The notes below the pieces were generated by a model. It was not told the origin of the DNA and did no database searches. It was given only the letters and a program-made list of their open reading frames with translations. From contig DASTRY010000060.1 in the NCBI GenBank assembly GCA_035760965.1, positions 1 to 62,931 of the forward strand: a stretch of DNA of 62,931 bases, given 5' to 3'. This document shows, in pieces, positions 53,543 to 62,214 of this stretch (within the stretch, counting starts at the first letter, position 1; every line of letters begins with the position of its first letter). The translations under genes and the position numbers were made by a program. This DNA comes from JADGHX01 sp035760965 (GTDB lineage Bacteria; Pseudomonadota; Gammaproteobacteria; Steroidobacterales; Steroidobacteraceae).

Positions 53543-53625
53543 GTGCGCACATCAGCGAGGCCGTGCACACATCAGCCGCGCCCGCGCACACATCAGCCGC
53601 GCCCGCGCGCACATCAAGGCCCGCG
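53543..53625. repeat. 21-bp imperfect tandem repeat, about four copies
   Basis: Units of the form GCGCACACATCAGCCGCGCCC follow one another at 53543, 53563, 53584 and 53605 with small changes and a worn last unit. No spacers are present, so this is not a CRISPR array. It lies in the 299-base gap between yciK and the beta-helix protein gene; apart from this repeat I see nothing else in the gap. Confidence 0.75.
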
Positions 53626-53793
53626 CAGCGTCAGCCCCTGTTTCGCGCAGGCGCCAGTTGCCGCCTCGCGCGTGCGTAGTTGGGCTGCGTGCACGCACTA
53701 CGGGTTCGTCCGAAACGAGTTGTCTGCCTACGAAGACATCGTCACGGTCCGGAGACATTACGTCACAACGCGAGCCGTCGCTAAGATGCTCGC

Positions 53794-55128
53794 ATGCTCA
53801 TCCGTCGCGGCACCGTTGCATGTCTCCTTGGCACTCCGGTCGCGCTCTGCTCGCCGTGCCATGCCGACGTCATCGCCGCGGACCCGGCGACCTATCTCGC
53901 GCGATTGAGTCGGCTGCAGCCGGGCGACGTGCTGGAGCTCGCGCCGGGCCTGTACACGCAAGGGCTGCCGCTCGCTGCGCTGGCGGGCACCAGCACTGCC
54001 TCAATCGTGATACGAGGGTCGGAAGGCCAGTCCGCGATCTTCGTCGCGAGCGAGTGCTGCGGCACCATTCGGCTCGAGGGCGCAAGCCACGTCACGCTCT
54101 CCAATCTGCGACTCGAAGGCCGCGGCGCACCCGATTCCGCAGCCATCGAGGCGCGCGGCGATTCGCACGACGTCACGATCGAGAATGTGCAGATCGTCGA
54201 CTACGCGACGGGCATCGCGGCTGCGACGCCGACATCGAGCTGGGTCGTCCGCAACAACACGATCATCCGCGCGGGCACGGCGATCGATCTCGCCGGCGTC
54301 GACGGCTCGCACTCGCTCGTCGAGGCCAACGCGATCCTCGATTCAGAGGTCGGGCTGCGGATCGCGGACAGCCGCACGGCTGCGCGTGACAACCTCGTCG
54401 CGACACGCGAGCTCGCGGGCGGCGACACTCAGCGCGTCAAGATCGCGGCTGCAGTGCCGAACCCGACAGTCACGATTACCGCGTCACCTGCCGCTGTGCG
54501 TTCGGGCGAGACGTCATTGCTGTCCTGGACATCGACCGATGCCGGCGCGTGCGCCGCAAATGGGGGATGGACTGGAACAAAGCCCGCCAACGGCACGCAA
54601 ACGGTCGGGCCGCTGCAGGCCACCACGACGTACCAGCTCGATTGCTTCGGCAACGGCGGACAGGCGAGCTCGACGGTGACGGTAACGGTTGGTGCGGGGA
54701 CGCCGAGCCCGACTCCGACACCAGCCCCCACGCCTACTCCGACCCCGACCCCAACGCCGACGCCCACTCCGACACCGACGCCGACACCGCCGCCTACTCC
54801 AACGCCGACGCCGACTCCAACGCCGGCACCGAGTCCATCACCGACACCAACCCCGACACCGTCGCCAACTCCGACGCCAACACCGACGCCGGCGCCCAGT
54901 CCAACGCCAAGTCCGACGCCGCCGCCTTCCGACAACACGCCTCCGCCGAGCGCGGGCATGTCCGATCGCAGCGGCGGTGGCGGCGCATTCGATCCACTCA
55001 GTGTGATGGCGCTCCTGACGCTGGTGTTCGTCGCGGCCCGGTCGAAGTGGAGCAGCGCACGCGGAAACGCCATGCCCTCGGCGCCCGACCCGCTCGAGAA
55101 AACTGACGCGGACGCGCGTCACGCCTGA
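53794..55128 (+). CDS. secreted right-handed beta-helix protein with Pro-Thr linker and CTERM-like anchor
   Basis: The 444-residue protein starts with a signal peptide (about residues 1-25, ending SPCHADV) and a parallel beta-helix region (residues 30-210, repeats like ENVQIVDYATGIAAA). An Ig-like/PKD-type segment (225-300) follows, then a Pro-Thr tract (about 304-380) and SGGGGAFDPLSVMALLTLVFV, which looks like a GlyGly-CTERM/JDVT-type sorting signal with a longer-than-usual tail. It is probably a surface protein. A polysaccharide ligand or substrate is plausible from the beta helix but not shown. Confidence 0.75.
   Translation: MLIRRGTVACLLGTPVALCSPCHADVIAADPATYLARLSRLQPGDVLELAPGLYTQGLPLAALAGTSTASIVIRGSEGQSAIFVASECCGTIRLEGASHVTLSNLRLEGRGAPDSAAIEARGDSHDVTIENVQIVDYATGIAAATPTSSWVVRNNTIIRAGTAIDLAGVDGSHSLVEANAILDSEVGLRIADSRTAARDNLVATRELAGGDTQRVKIAAAVPNPTVTITASPAAVRSGETSLLSWTSTDAGACAANGGWTGTKPANGTQTVGPLQATTTYQLDCFGNGGQASSTVTVTVGAGTPSPTPTPAPTPTPTPTPTPTPTPTPTPTPPPTPTPTPTPTPAPSPSPTPTPTPSPTPTPTPTPAPSPTPSPTPPPSDNTPPPSAGMSDRSGGGGAFDPLSVMALLTLVFVAARSKWSSARGNAMPSAPDPLEKTDADARHA
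54704..54935 (+). repeat. Pro-Thr-coding low-complexity tract
   Basis: CCGAC/CCAAC/CTCC-type hexamers encode about 35 PT pairs with occasional Ala or Ser. The tract is a likely hot spot for length change by slippage. The opposite strand reads as a Gly-Val repeat, a shadow I do not treat as a gene. Confidence 0.9.
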
Positions 55129-55991
55129 GCCGGCGGCGACTTCAGCGACTCGATCTCTTCCTTCGTGAGCGGGCGAAACTGTCCGCGCGACAAGTGCCGA
55201 TCCAGCTCGATCGGTCCGACGCGGACGCGCAGCACGCGACTCACCAGCGCGCCCTGCCGTTCGAAGAGCTGCCGCACATCCTTGCCGCTGCCGCCGCGTG
55301 CGACGAGCGTGTACCAGCGGTTCGCCCCTTCCCCGCCGCTCGGCTCGCAGCTCTCGACCTGCAACGCCGCGCCACGGTCGAGCACGCCTTCAAGGATGCC
55401 GCGCAGCTGCACCTCGTTGAGCTCGCCGCGCACGCGCACGCTGAATTCGCTGGGGAGGTGATGGACGACTCGCTGCAGGCTGGCGGCGAGCTCGCCATCG
55501 GACGTCACCAGCTCGAGCCCGCCATCGATTCGCGGCATGGGGCTCACCGTGATGAACCGATTCCCCGCGCGCCGCGGCAAGCGCTCGACCAGTGCCTGAT
55601 GTTCCGAGGGCTCATCCGGCGTGCGCAGATTCTCGCCGGGCGAGCGATGGCAGAGATACACCTGACCGGCTGCGATTTCGTGACGATGGATCAGCCGACC
55701 ATCGAGGCGGAGCCGATCGGAGCGCCCGACCCGCGTGCCGAGCACCGCCACCGTGCCATTGACGGTGACGCGGCCGGCGCGAATCCATTCCTCGGCTTCG
55801 CGGCGCGAGGCCACGCCGAGTCGCGCCAGCACCTTCTGCAGCCGTTCGCCTTCGCCGGGCTGCGCGCTGCGACCGCGCGCCTCATCCGCGCGCGGACGCG
55901 CACCGCGCTCGCCATGGCGCCCGCGCGACTCGCCTGCGCGCGGGCGGCGAGCGCCGGATTTGGGATGGCGGCCGCGCGCGGCCATAGGCAT
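55119..55991 (-). CDS. rluB: RluB/RsuA-family pseudouridine synthase, divergent active site
   Basis: The 290-residue protein has a basic disordered N-terminus (1-48), an S4 RNA-binding domain (LQKVLARLGVASRREAEEWI, about 51-100) and a catalytic domain. The usual GRLDxxTxGLLLLTNDG motif is PMPRIDGGLELVTSDGELA: the Asp is kept but three residues after it are missing. The motif-II Tyr is Phe (EFSVRV). Family members modify 23S rRNA near the peptidyl-transferase centre. ATG 55991 overlaps the scpB stop by one base. Confidence 0.85.
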   Translation of the reverse strand: MPMAARGRHPKSGARRPRAGESRGRHGERGARPRADEARGRSAQPGEGERLQKVLARLGVASRREAEEWIRAGRVTVNGTVAVLGTRVGRSDRLRLDGRLIHRHEIAAGQVYLCHRSPGENLRTPDEPSEHQALVERLPRRAGNRFITVSPMPRIDGGLELVTSDGELAASLQRVVHHLPSEFSVRVRGELNEVQLRGILEGVLDRGAALQVESCEPSGGEGANRWYTLVARGGSGKDVRQLFERQGALVSRVLRVRVGPIELDRHLSRGQFRPLTKEEIESLKSPPAQA

Positions 55992-57097
55992 CAGTCGTCC
56001 AGGTGGCGGGGACCGGCTACCAGCTCGCCGGAGCTTTGCGAGTCCGCGGAGAGCTCGTCGTCCTCGCCGGAATCCTCTTCGCCGCTTGCGGACTCGGCAT
56101 CGTCGTCCGCTTCCAGCTCCGCGACGAACGCTTCGGCCGCGCGCTTCTGCGGGCCGGCTTCGAGCGCATCGCTCGGCTCGTCCTCGCTCGCCGCCTCGAC
56201 GGCATCGGCGCGATCGCCCTCATCGTCGTCCTCAACGGCGTTGGTCTCGTCCCCAGCGGCGAGAGTCTCGGCATCGACGTTTTCGCCACCCGCTTCGGTG
56301 GCTTCGAGGAGCGCGTCGACGCTCGCGTCGTCCTCAACGTCTGAATCTTCACCCGCGCCGGCCGCGGCAGTCGTCTCGGCCGCTTGGCCGCCCGACTCAC
56401 CGCCCGCGTCGCTCGCTGCGGATGCCTCGGCCGCAGCTGCTCCGGCGGCAGTCGCTCCCGCGGCACCGGCTTCTGCTACACCTGCTCCCGCAGCAGCGGC
56501 ACCGGCCGCTCCCGCAGCGGTGCCCTCGCCCGCGGAATCCTTAGCCAGATCGAGCTGCAGATTCACATCGCCCATCGCCTTCAACTCGGCGAGAGGCGGC
56601 AGCTCGTCGAGGCTCCGCAGCCCGAAGTAGTCCAGGAAGTCTTTCGTCGTGCCCAGCAGCTCCGGCCGCCCCGGCACGTCGCGATTGCCGACGACGCGCA
56701 CCCAGTTGCGCTCGAGCAGCGTCTTGATGATGTTCGGATTCACGGCGACCCCGCGCACTGCTTCGATCTCGGCGCGCGTGATCGGCTGCCGGTACGCGAT
56801 CAGCGCCAGCGTCTCGAGCAGCGCACGCGAGTACTTCGCCGGCCGCTCGGGCCACAGCCGCGACACTTCGTTCGCGACGTCGCGACGCACCTGAATGCGA
56901 AATCCGGTTGCCGTCTCCTTCAGCTCGATGCCGCGCCCGGCGTAGTCCTCTTCGAGACTCGCGAGCGCGGCGCGAAGGGCGGCCGCACTGGGCCGGTTCG
57001 CCTCGTCGAAGAGAGCGGCGAGCTCGGCCAGCGGCAACGGCCGACCGGCCGCGAGCATCGCGGCTTCGACGACATTCTTGATGTACGACTCGTTCAT
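55991..57097 (-). CDS. scpB: segregation and condensation protein B, long acidic tail
   Basis: The first 190 residues are ScpB: two winged-helix units around NVVEAAMLAAGRPLPLAELA and TLALIAYRQPITRAEIEAVR, then ERNWVRVVGNRDVPGRPELLGTT. ScpB binds ScpA to form the SMC-associated complex. About 175 residues follow, Ala/Gly-rich and then strongly acidic (for example EDDDEGDRADAVE), for 368 in total. ScpB is usually near 200 residues. Its ATG overlaps the scpA stop (ATGA). Confidence 0.92.
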   Translation of the reverse strand: MNESYIKNVVEAAMLAAGRPLPLAELAALFDEANRPSAAALRAALASLEEDYAGRGIELKETATGFRIQVRRDVANEVSRLWPERPAKYSRALLETLALIAYRQPITRAEIEAVRGVAVNPNIIKTLLERNWVRVVGNRDVPGRPELLGTTKDFLDYFGLRSLDELPPLAELKAMGDVNLQLDLAKDSAGEGTAAGAAGAAAAGAGVAEAGAAGATAAGAAAAEASAASDAGGESGGQAAETTAAAGAGEDSDVEDDASVDALLEATEAGGENVDAETLAAGDETNAVEDDDEGDRADAVEAASEDEPSDALEAGPQKRAAEAFVAELEADDDAESASGEEDSGEDDELSADSQSSGELVAGPRHLDD

Positions 57098-58305
57098 GAG
57101 CGCCCCTCGTCTGACGGCGGCTCATCGCCCGCCCCGCTCGATGCGTTCTCGATGTCGGGAGCGTCGCCGGCGACCTCCTCGTCATCGTCGTCGAAGTCCT
57201 CCGCGCCGGTGTCGTGCACGGCGCTGGCCTCGTGCGCCGCGCCGGTTTCGTGCGCCGCGTCGACGTCGTGCGCCGCGTCGGCGCCATGCGTCGCGCCCAC
57301 TTCGTGCGCCGCGTCAGCTTGCGAAGCCACAGCGGAGTCGCTCGGTGCCGCCGCCTCCGCGGTCTCGTAGACATCCTCGCCACTCGCGATGGCCGCTGCC
57401 GCATCCTCCGGCCGCTCGTTCGCGGCCACGAGGCGCAGGCCGCGATTCTCGCTGGCACGCCGCACGTGCAGCGGCGCGAACGGCTCCGACTGCACGATCT
57501 CGATCAATCCTTCGCGCATCAGCTCCAGCACCGCAATGAACGTCACCGTGACGCCCATGCGCCCCTCTTCGGGTTTGAAGAGGCGCACGAATTCTACGAA
57601 ACTCGCGCGCTCGAGTGTCGAGAGAACATCCGTCATGCGTTCGCGCACGCTGAGTCGCTCGCGGGCGACATGGTGGTGCGAGAACATCTCGGCGCGGATC
57701 ACCACGTCCTTGAACGCGAGCAGCATCTCCTGCAGCGTCACCTGCGGAACGAGGCGCACCACCTTGCGATCCTTCAGCTCCGCGCCCGCATTCCACGTAT
57801 CGCGTTCGAGACGCGGCAAGCGATCGATGTCCTCCGCGGCGCGCTTGAAGCGCTCGTACTCCTGCAGGCGCCGCACGAGCTCGGCGCGCGGATCCTCTTC
57901 GTGGCCTTCCGCATCGACCTTCGGCCGCGGCAGCAGCATGCGCGATTTGATCTCGGCGAGCGTCGCCGCCATCACCATGTATTCGCCGGCGAGCTCGAGC
58001 TGCAGGTCCTGCATGAGCTCGATGTAGGACATGTACTGCCGCGTGATCTCCGCGAGCGGGATGTCGAGGATGTCGAGATTCTGCCGGCGGATGAGATACA
58101 GCAGCAGGTCGAGCGGCCCCTCGAACGCCTCGAGGAACACCTCGAGCGCCTGCGGCGGGATGTAGAGATCCTTCGGCAGCTCGGTGACGGGCTCGCCATT
58201 GACGACGGCGAAGGGCATTTCCACTTGTTCGGGCACTCCTTCTGCAGGCGCGGGCGGCGCCGGGGCGTTGGAGGCAACGAGCTCGAGTTTCGGTTTGACT
58301 GCCAA
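57094..58305 (-). CDS. scpA: segregation and condensation protein A, with a repeat tail
   Basis: Residues 50-300 are ScpA: the N-terminal SMC-binding part (FEGPLDLLLYLIRRQNLDIL), a coiled-coil linker and the C-terminal winged helix (MGVTVTFIAVLELMREGLIE). A ~100-residue tail follows. It includes six hexapeptide units (DAAHEV, GATHGA, DAAHDV, DAAHET, GAAHEA, SAVHDT) and an acidic end. ScpA is the kleisin of the SMC complex. It starts 10 bases after trpS and overlaps scpB. Confidence 0.92.
   Translation of the reverse strand: MAVKPKLELVASNAPAPPAPAEGVPEQVEMPFAVVNGEPVTELPKDLYIPPQALEVFLEAFEGPLDLLLYLIRRQNLDILDIPLAEITRQYMSYIELMQDLQLELAGEYMVMAATLAEIKSRMLLPRPKVDAEGHEEDPRAELVRRLQEYERFKRAAEDIDRLPRLERDTWNAGAELKDRKVVRLVPQVTLQEMLLAFKDVVIRAEMFSHHHVARERLSVRERMTDVLSTLERASFVEFVRLFKPEEGRMGVTVTFIAVLELMREGLIEIVQSEPFAPLHVRRASENRGLRLVAANERPEDAAAAIASGEDVYETAEAAAPSDSAVASQADAAHEVGATHGADAAHDVDAAHETGAAHEASAVHDTGAEDFDDDDEEVAGDAPDIENASSGAGDEPPSDEGRS
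57205..57315. repeat. 18-bp tandem repeat in scpA
   Basis: Six imperfect copies of an 18-base unit (such as TCGTGCGCCGCGTCGACG) encode the His-containing hexapeptides. Histidine codons recur every 18 bases at about 57214, 57232, 57250, 57268, 57286 and 57304. The array keeps the reading frame whatever the copy number. Confidence 0.85.
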
Positions 58306-58315
58306 CGCCGGCGCC

Positions 58316-59530
58316 TCAGTCCACGCGCAGGTGCATCACACGGCGCACTTCGTCCAGCGTCGCGCGCGCGGCTTCGCGCGCTTTGTCGGCCCCCTCGGTG
58401 ATGATGTTCCGCAGCAGCTCGGGGCTCTCCTCGAACTCCTGCGCGCGCTTGCGCATCCCGCGCAGCTCCTCGACGACCTTCTCGATGAGCGGCTTCTTGC
58501 AGTCGAGGCAGCCGATTCCCGCAGTGGTGCAGCCTTCGTGCACCCACTTCTGTGTGGCTTCGTCCGAATAAATCTTGTGCAGGTCCCACACCGGACACTT
58601 CTCCGGCGTCCCCGGGTCGGTGCGGCGCACGCGAGCCGGATCGGTCTGCATGGTGCGCATCTTGGCCGCCACGGCGTCGGGGTCTTCGCGCAGGCCGATG
58701 GTGTTCCCGTAGGACTTCGACATCTTGCGGCCGTCGAGCCCCGGCACCTTCGGTGTCGTGGTGAGCAGCACTTGCGGCTCCGGCAGGATGGTCACGCCCG
58801 AGCCTTCGAGGTAGCCGAGCAGCCGCTCGCGATCCGCGACGGTGATGCGATTGTTCCCCTGCACCAGCGCGCGGGCGCGTTCGAGCGATTCCGCGTCCCC
58901 GGTCTCCTGGTACTTGCGGCGCAGCTGGCGGTACGTCTGCGAGTTGCGGCCGCCGAGGTTCTTCACCGCGATCTCGGCCTTCAGCTCGAAATCCGGCTCG
59001 CGGCCGTACAGATGGTTGAAGCGCCGCGCGATCTCGCGCGTGATCTCGACGTGCGACACCTGGTCCTCGCCCACCGGCACGTACGTCGCGCGATAGATGA
59101 GGATGTCCGCGCTCTGCAGCAGCGGGTACCCGAGGAAGCCGTAGGTGGCGAGGTCCTTCTCCTTGAGCTGCTCCTGCTGATCTTTGTACGTCGGCACGCG
59201 CTCGAGCCAGCTGAGCGGCGTGATCATCGACAGCAGCAGGTGCAGCTCGGCGTGCTCGGGCACGTGCGACTGGACGAACAGGGTCGCGACGCCCGGGTTG
59301 AGCCCGGCCGCGAGCAAATCGATCAGCACCGTACGGATGTTGTCCGGCAGGGCCGAGGTGTCCTCGTAGCCGGTGGTCAGCATGTGCCAGTCGGCGATGA
59401 AGAAGAAGCACTCGTACTGGTACTGCAGCTCCACCCAATTGCGGACGGCACCGTGATAGTTACCGAGATGCAGGGGCCCGGTCGGGCGAATGCCGGACAG
59501 AATCCGGCGGGCTTGCGGATTCGCGCTCAC
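58316..59530 (-). CDS. trpS: tryptophanyl-tRNA synthetase
   Basis: The 404-residue class I synthetase has HLGN (residues about 21-24, in place of HIGH), GEDQVSHVEITREIARRFN near residue 175, and KMSKSYGN near residue 267. It is longer than the usual 330-residue bacterial enzyme. The sequence EKCPVWDLHKIYSDEATQKW with CTTAGIGCLDCKK looks like the larger type that carries an extra Cys-containing insert near its C-terminus. It precedes scpA by 10 bases. Confidence 0.94.
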   Translation of the reverse strand: MSANPQARRILSGIRPTGPLHLGNYHGAVRNWVELQYQYECFFFIADWHMLTTGYEDTSALPDNIRTVLIDLLAAGLNPGVATLFVQSHVPEHAELHLLLSMITPLSWLERVPTYKDQQEQLKEKDLATYGFLGYPLLQSADILIYRATYVPVGEDQVSHVEITREIARRFNHLYGREPDFELKAEIAVKNLGGRNSQTYRQLRRKYQETGDAESLERARALVQGNNRITVADRERLLGYLEGSGVTILPEPQVLLTTTPKVPGLDGRKMSKSYGNTIGLREDPDAVAAKMRTMQTDPARVRRTDPGTPEKCPVWDLHKIYSDEATQKWVHEGCTTAGIGCLDCKKPLIEKVVEELRGMRKRAQEFEESPELLRNIITEGADKAREAARATLDEVRRVMHLRVD

Positions 59531-59657
59531 GAGGGATCCAGCGGGAAGTGGAAACGAATTCGGCGGTATGGACGCGGGTGGCGACTGGGCACGCTACTTT
59601 CTTCGATGAGGCCGCTGGGTGTTCAGAGCGCGCGGAGTATAGCCCAAAGCCGTCGGC

Positions 59658-60305
59658 TCACAGGGAAACGCCTGCCCGCTCGCTGCCCATGATGCGGGCC
59701 AGGTCGCCCTTGCCTTTACGGACGATCACCGGGGGTGAGACCGCCAGGTCGACGACCGTGGTTGGCTCGACCCCGCAGTTCCCCGAATCCAGCACCGCGT
59801 CGATCTGGTGTTCGAGCCGGGCGCGGATCTCCTGCCCGCTCGTCATAGGTGTCGTATCACCCGGCAGGATCAGGGTGGAGCTCATGAGCGGCTCACCCAG
59901 CTCCTCGAGCAGCGCGAGCGGGACGGGATGATCCGGCACGCGGATCCCGATGGTTCGCCGCCGCTCGTGCTGCAGGCGCCGCGGCGTTTCTCGTGTCGCC
60001 GGCAACAAAAACGTGTAAGCGCCCGGCGTACAAGCCTTCAGCATCCGAAATTGCCAGGTGTCGATGCGGGCGTACCGCGCGATCTCGGTCAGGTCGCGGC
60101 ACACGAGGGTGAAATGGTGGTTGCGGTCTGCCTGCCGTATCCGGCGGACGCGCTCCAGCGCGTCCTTGTCGCCGATGTGACAGCCGAGCGCGTAGCACGA
60201 GTCCGTCGGGTACGCGATGACGCCGCCCTCGCGCACGATATCGGCCGCACGGCGGATCAGCCGGGCCTGCGGGTTGACCGGATGGACCTCGAAGTACTGG
60301 CTCAA
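59658..60305 (-). CDS. YciO/Sua5-type L-threonylcarbamoyladenylate synthase family protein
   Basis: The 215-residue protein is a YrdC-fold member of the YciO branch: GGVIAYPTDSCYALGCHIGD near residue 28, KxR-like RRIRQADRNHHFTL, RTIGIRVPDHP and DSGNCGVEPTTVVDL. TsaC/Sua5 makes threonylcarbamoyl-AMP for tRNA modification; the YciO branch may be specialised. It starts with MSQYFEVHP. A 127-base gap separates it from trpS. Confidence 0.88.
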   Translation of the reverse strand: MSQYFEVHPVNPQARLIRRAADIVREGGVIAYPTDSCYALGCHIGDKDALERVRRIRQADRNHHFTLVCRDLTEIARYARIDTWQFRMLKACTPGAYTFLLPATRETPRRLQHERRRTIGIRVPDHPVPLALLEELGEPLMSSTLILPGDTTPMTSGQEIRARLEHQIDAVLDSGNCGVEPTTVVDLAVSPPVIVRKGKGDLARIMGSERAGVSL

Positions 60306-60397
60306 GGGAGTCGACAGGAGCTTTGAAGTATTTGGGCTATCATACGCGGCCCTTTTTCCCGGCAGGTTTTTTCCGGCAGGTTCCGGTCGCCGCGTCC

Positions 60398-60958
60398 ATG
60401 CAGACGGTTCTCGAGCTTCTTCCGCTGATCGCCTTTTTCGTGGCCTACAAGCTGGGCGGCATCTACGTCGCCACGGCGGTGCTCATGGGCGGGATGGCGC
60501 TGCTGCTGATCGCGGACTACGCGCGCACGCGGGCGATCCCGAAGGTGCACGCCATCAGCACGGTGCTCGTGTTCCTGTTCGGTGCGGCGACGCTGATCCT
60601 GCACAACCAGCGCTTCATCCAGTGGAAGCCGACGGTGTTCTTCTGGCTGCTGAGCGCGGCGCTGCTCGCGAGCATGTGGATCGGCAAGCAACCCCTCGTC
60701 CAGCGGCTGCTCGGCACCGCGCTCGAAGGTCAAGTGCGCGTGTCGGACGAAACATGGCGCCGCCTGAACCTGCTCTGGGTGGTGTTCTACGCATTGCTCG
60801 GTGTGGCGAATCTGCTGGTCGCGTTCAACACCAGCGAAGCCACCTGGGTGAAATTCAAAGTGATCGGGCTGACGGCGGCGACGCTCGTCTTCACCGCGGC
60901 TCAAGTCGCGTGGCTGCTGAAGCGGCCGCCCGCGCAGGCGCCATCGACGCAGGCTTGA
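60398..60958 (+). CDS. yciB: inner-membrane septation protein YciB
   Basis: The 186-residue protein has five to six transmembrane segments and the family motifs LPLIAFFVAYKLGGIYVATA, FIQWKPTVFFWLLSAALL and WRRLNLLWVVFYALLGVANL. YciB is linked to septation and cell-envelope integrity. It is divergent from the YciO-type gene with 92 bases in between, and it is followed at once by bolA. Confidence 0.93.
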   Translation: MQTVLELLPLIAFFVAYKLGGIYVATAVLMGGMALLLIADYARTRAIPKVHAISTVLVFLFGAATLILHNQRFIQWKPTVFFWLLSAALLASMWIGKQPLVQRLLGTALEGQVRVSDETWRRLNLLWVVFYALLGVANLLVAFNTSEATWVKFKVIGLTAATLVFTAAQVAWLLKRPPAQAPSTQA

Positions 60959-60959
60959 T

Positions 60960-61235
60960 GTGACAGAGGATCGAATCAGCCGCATCCGTGCGGCACTCGA
61001 ACGCGAGCTGGCGCCGACGCAGCTCGATATCTACGACGACAGCGCGAAACACGCGGGCCATGCGGGCGCGCGTGAGGGGGGCCACTTTCGCGTGCGGCTG
61101 GTGTCTCACGCATTTCGCGGCAAGAACGCGATCGAACGACACCGACTCGTGTTCGCGGCCGTGAGCGACCTCATGGGGCGCGGGATCCACGCGCTCAACA
61201 TCGAGGCGAAGACGCCGGAAGAAATTGGTTCATAA
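60960..61235 (+). CDS. bolA: BolA-family protein
   Basis: The 91-residue protein starts at GTG 60960, immediately after the yciB stop. The motif HRLVFAAVSDLMGRGIHALN and HFRVRLVSHAFRGKN are typical of BolA, which joins monothiol glutaredoxins in iron-sulfur handling and affects cell shape. No ATG start is available in this frame. Confidence 0.9.
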   Translation: MTEDRISRIRAALERELAPTQLDIYDDSAKHAGHAGAREGGHFRVRLVSHAFRGKNAIERHRLVFAAVSDLMGRGIHALNIEAKTPEEIGS

Positions 61236-61263
61236 TTATTACTTAACTCACTGAGAAACAAGC

Positions 61264-62172
61264 ATGAAACTCCAATGGACGCTCGCCTCGGCGGGGCTGC
61301 TGATCGCGCTCGCCGCCTGCCAGCCGAAGACCGGAACGGATAGCGGCGCGAATCTCGGACCGCCGGTTGCCACGGTGGACGGTCGGCCGATCGAGAAAGA
61401 GGTGTACGAGTTCTACGTGAAGAGCGTGGCCGGCAAGCCCTCGAGCGAGCTCACCGCCGAGCAGCGCGATCAGGCGCTCGAGAATCTCATCCGCGCCCAG
61501 GTCATCGCCGAGCAGGCCGACAAGGAAGGGCTCACGAAGGACACGAACACGGCGGCGCTCATCGAGCTCTCCCGGCTCAACGTGCTGAACCAGGCGCTGT
61601 CCGACAAGTACCTGAAGGACAAGAAGCCGACCGAGCAGGAGCTGCGCGCGGAGTACGAGACGCAGGTCGCCGCGATGTCGCGCAACGAGTACCACGCCAA
61701 GCACATCCTCGTCGCCACCTCGACATTCGCCGAGAAGCTCGTGAAGGATCTCGAGAAGGGCGCCAAGTTCGAGGACATCGCCAAGCGCGAGTCGATGGAC
61801 AGCTCGAAGGACAGCGGCGGCGATCTCGGCTGGTTCACGCCCGATCGCATGGTGAAGCCGTTCTCGGATGCGGTCGTCGCGCTGAAGCCGGGCGAGTACA
61901 CCCATACGCCGGTGCAGACGCAGTACGGCTGGCACATCATCAAGCTGGAAGAAACGCGCGAGCTCGCGCCGCCGCCGTTCGATCAGGTGAAGCAGCGCCT
62001 CGATCAGGTAATCCAGGCGAAGAAGTTCAAGACGTATGTCGATGGGTTGCTGAAGACCGCGAAAGTGGAGAAGAAGCTCGAGGCGGCGCCTGCCGCACCC
62101 GCGGCTGCCGACTCCGGCGGCTCGGCGCCCGCAGCACCCGCGCCGTCCGAGAAGCCGGCCGAGCAGAAGTAA
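61264..62172 (+). CDS. parvulin-type peptidyl-prolyl isomerase lipoprotein
   Basis: The 302-residue protein has a lipoprotein signal with lipobox LAAC (Cys at residue 19), an N-terminal SurA-like helical region (about 35-135), a parvulin domain (YHAKHILVATS at residue 140 to GWHIIKLEETR at 222) and a Pro/Ala-rich tail. It probably assists folding in the periplasm. An AT-rich 28-base spacer separates it from bolA. Confidence 0.92.
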   Translation: MKLQWTLASAGLLIALAACQPKTGTDSGANLGPPVATVDGRPIEKEVYEFYVKSVAGKPSSELTAEQRDQALENLIRAQVIAEQADKEGLTKDTNTAALIELSRLNVLNQALSDKYLKDKKPTEQELRAEYETQVAAMSRNEYHAKHILVATSTFAEKLVKDLEKGAKFEDIAKRESMDSSKDSGGDLGWFTPDRMVKPFSDAVVALKPGEYTHTPVQTQYGWHIIKLEETRELAPPPFDQVKQRLDQVIQAKKFKTYVDGLLKTAKVEKKLEAAPAAPAAADSGGSAPAAPAPSEKPAEQK

Positions 62173-62181
62173 TCGCGTCGC

Positions 62182-62211
62182 GAGCCCCGCCTGCCTTGCG
62201 CGGCGGGGCTC
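62182..62211. terminator. hairpin between convergent genes
   Basis: GAGCCCCGCC and GGCGGGGCTC are perfect complements around a 10-base loop. It lies between the convergent parvulin and repeat-protein genes, so it could terminate both. The T-run is poor on either strand. Confidence 0.6.
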
Positions 62212-62214
62212 GCC

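Noticed and set aside
53543..53625. CRISPR array
   Set aside because: The repeats follow each other directly with no spacers and there are no cas genes.
54429..55073. Minus-strand Gly-Val repeat frame
   Set aside because: It is the complement of the Pro-Thr tract in the beta-helix protein and has no start signal.
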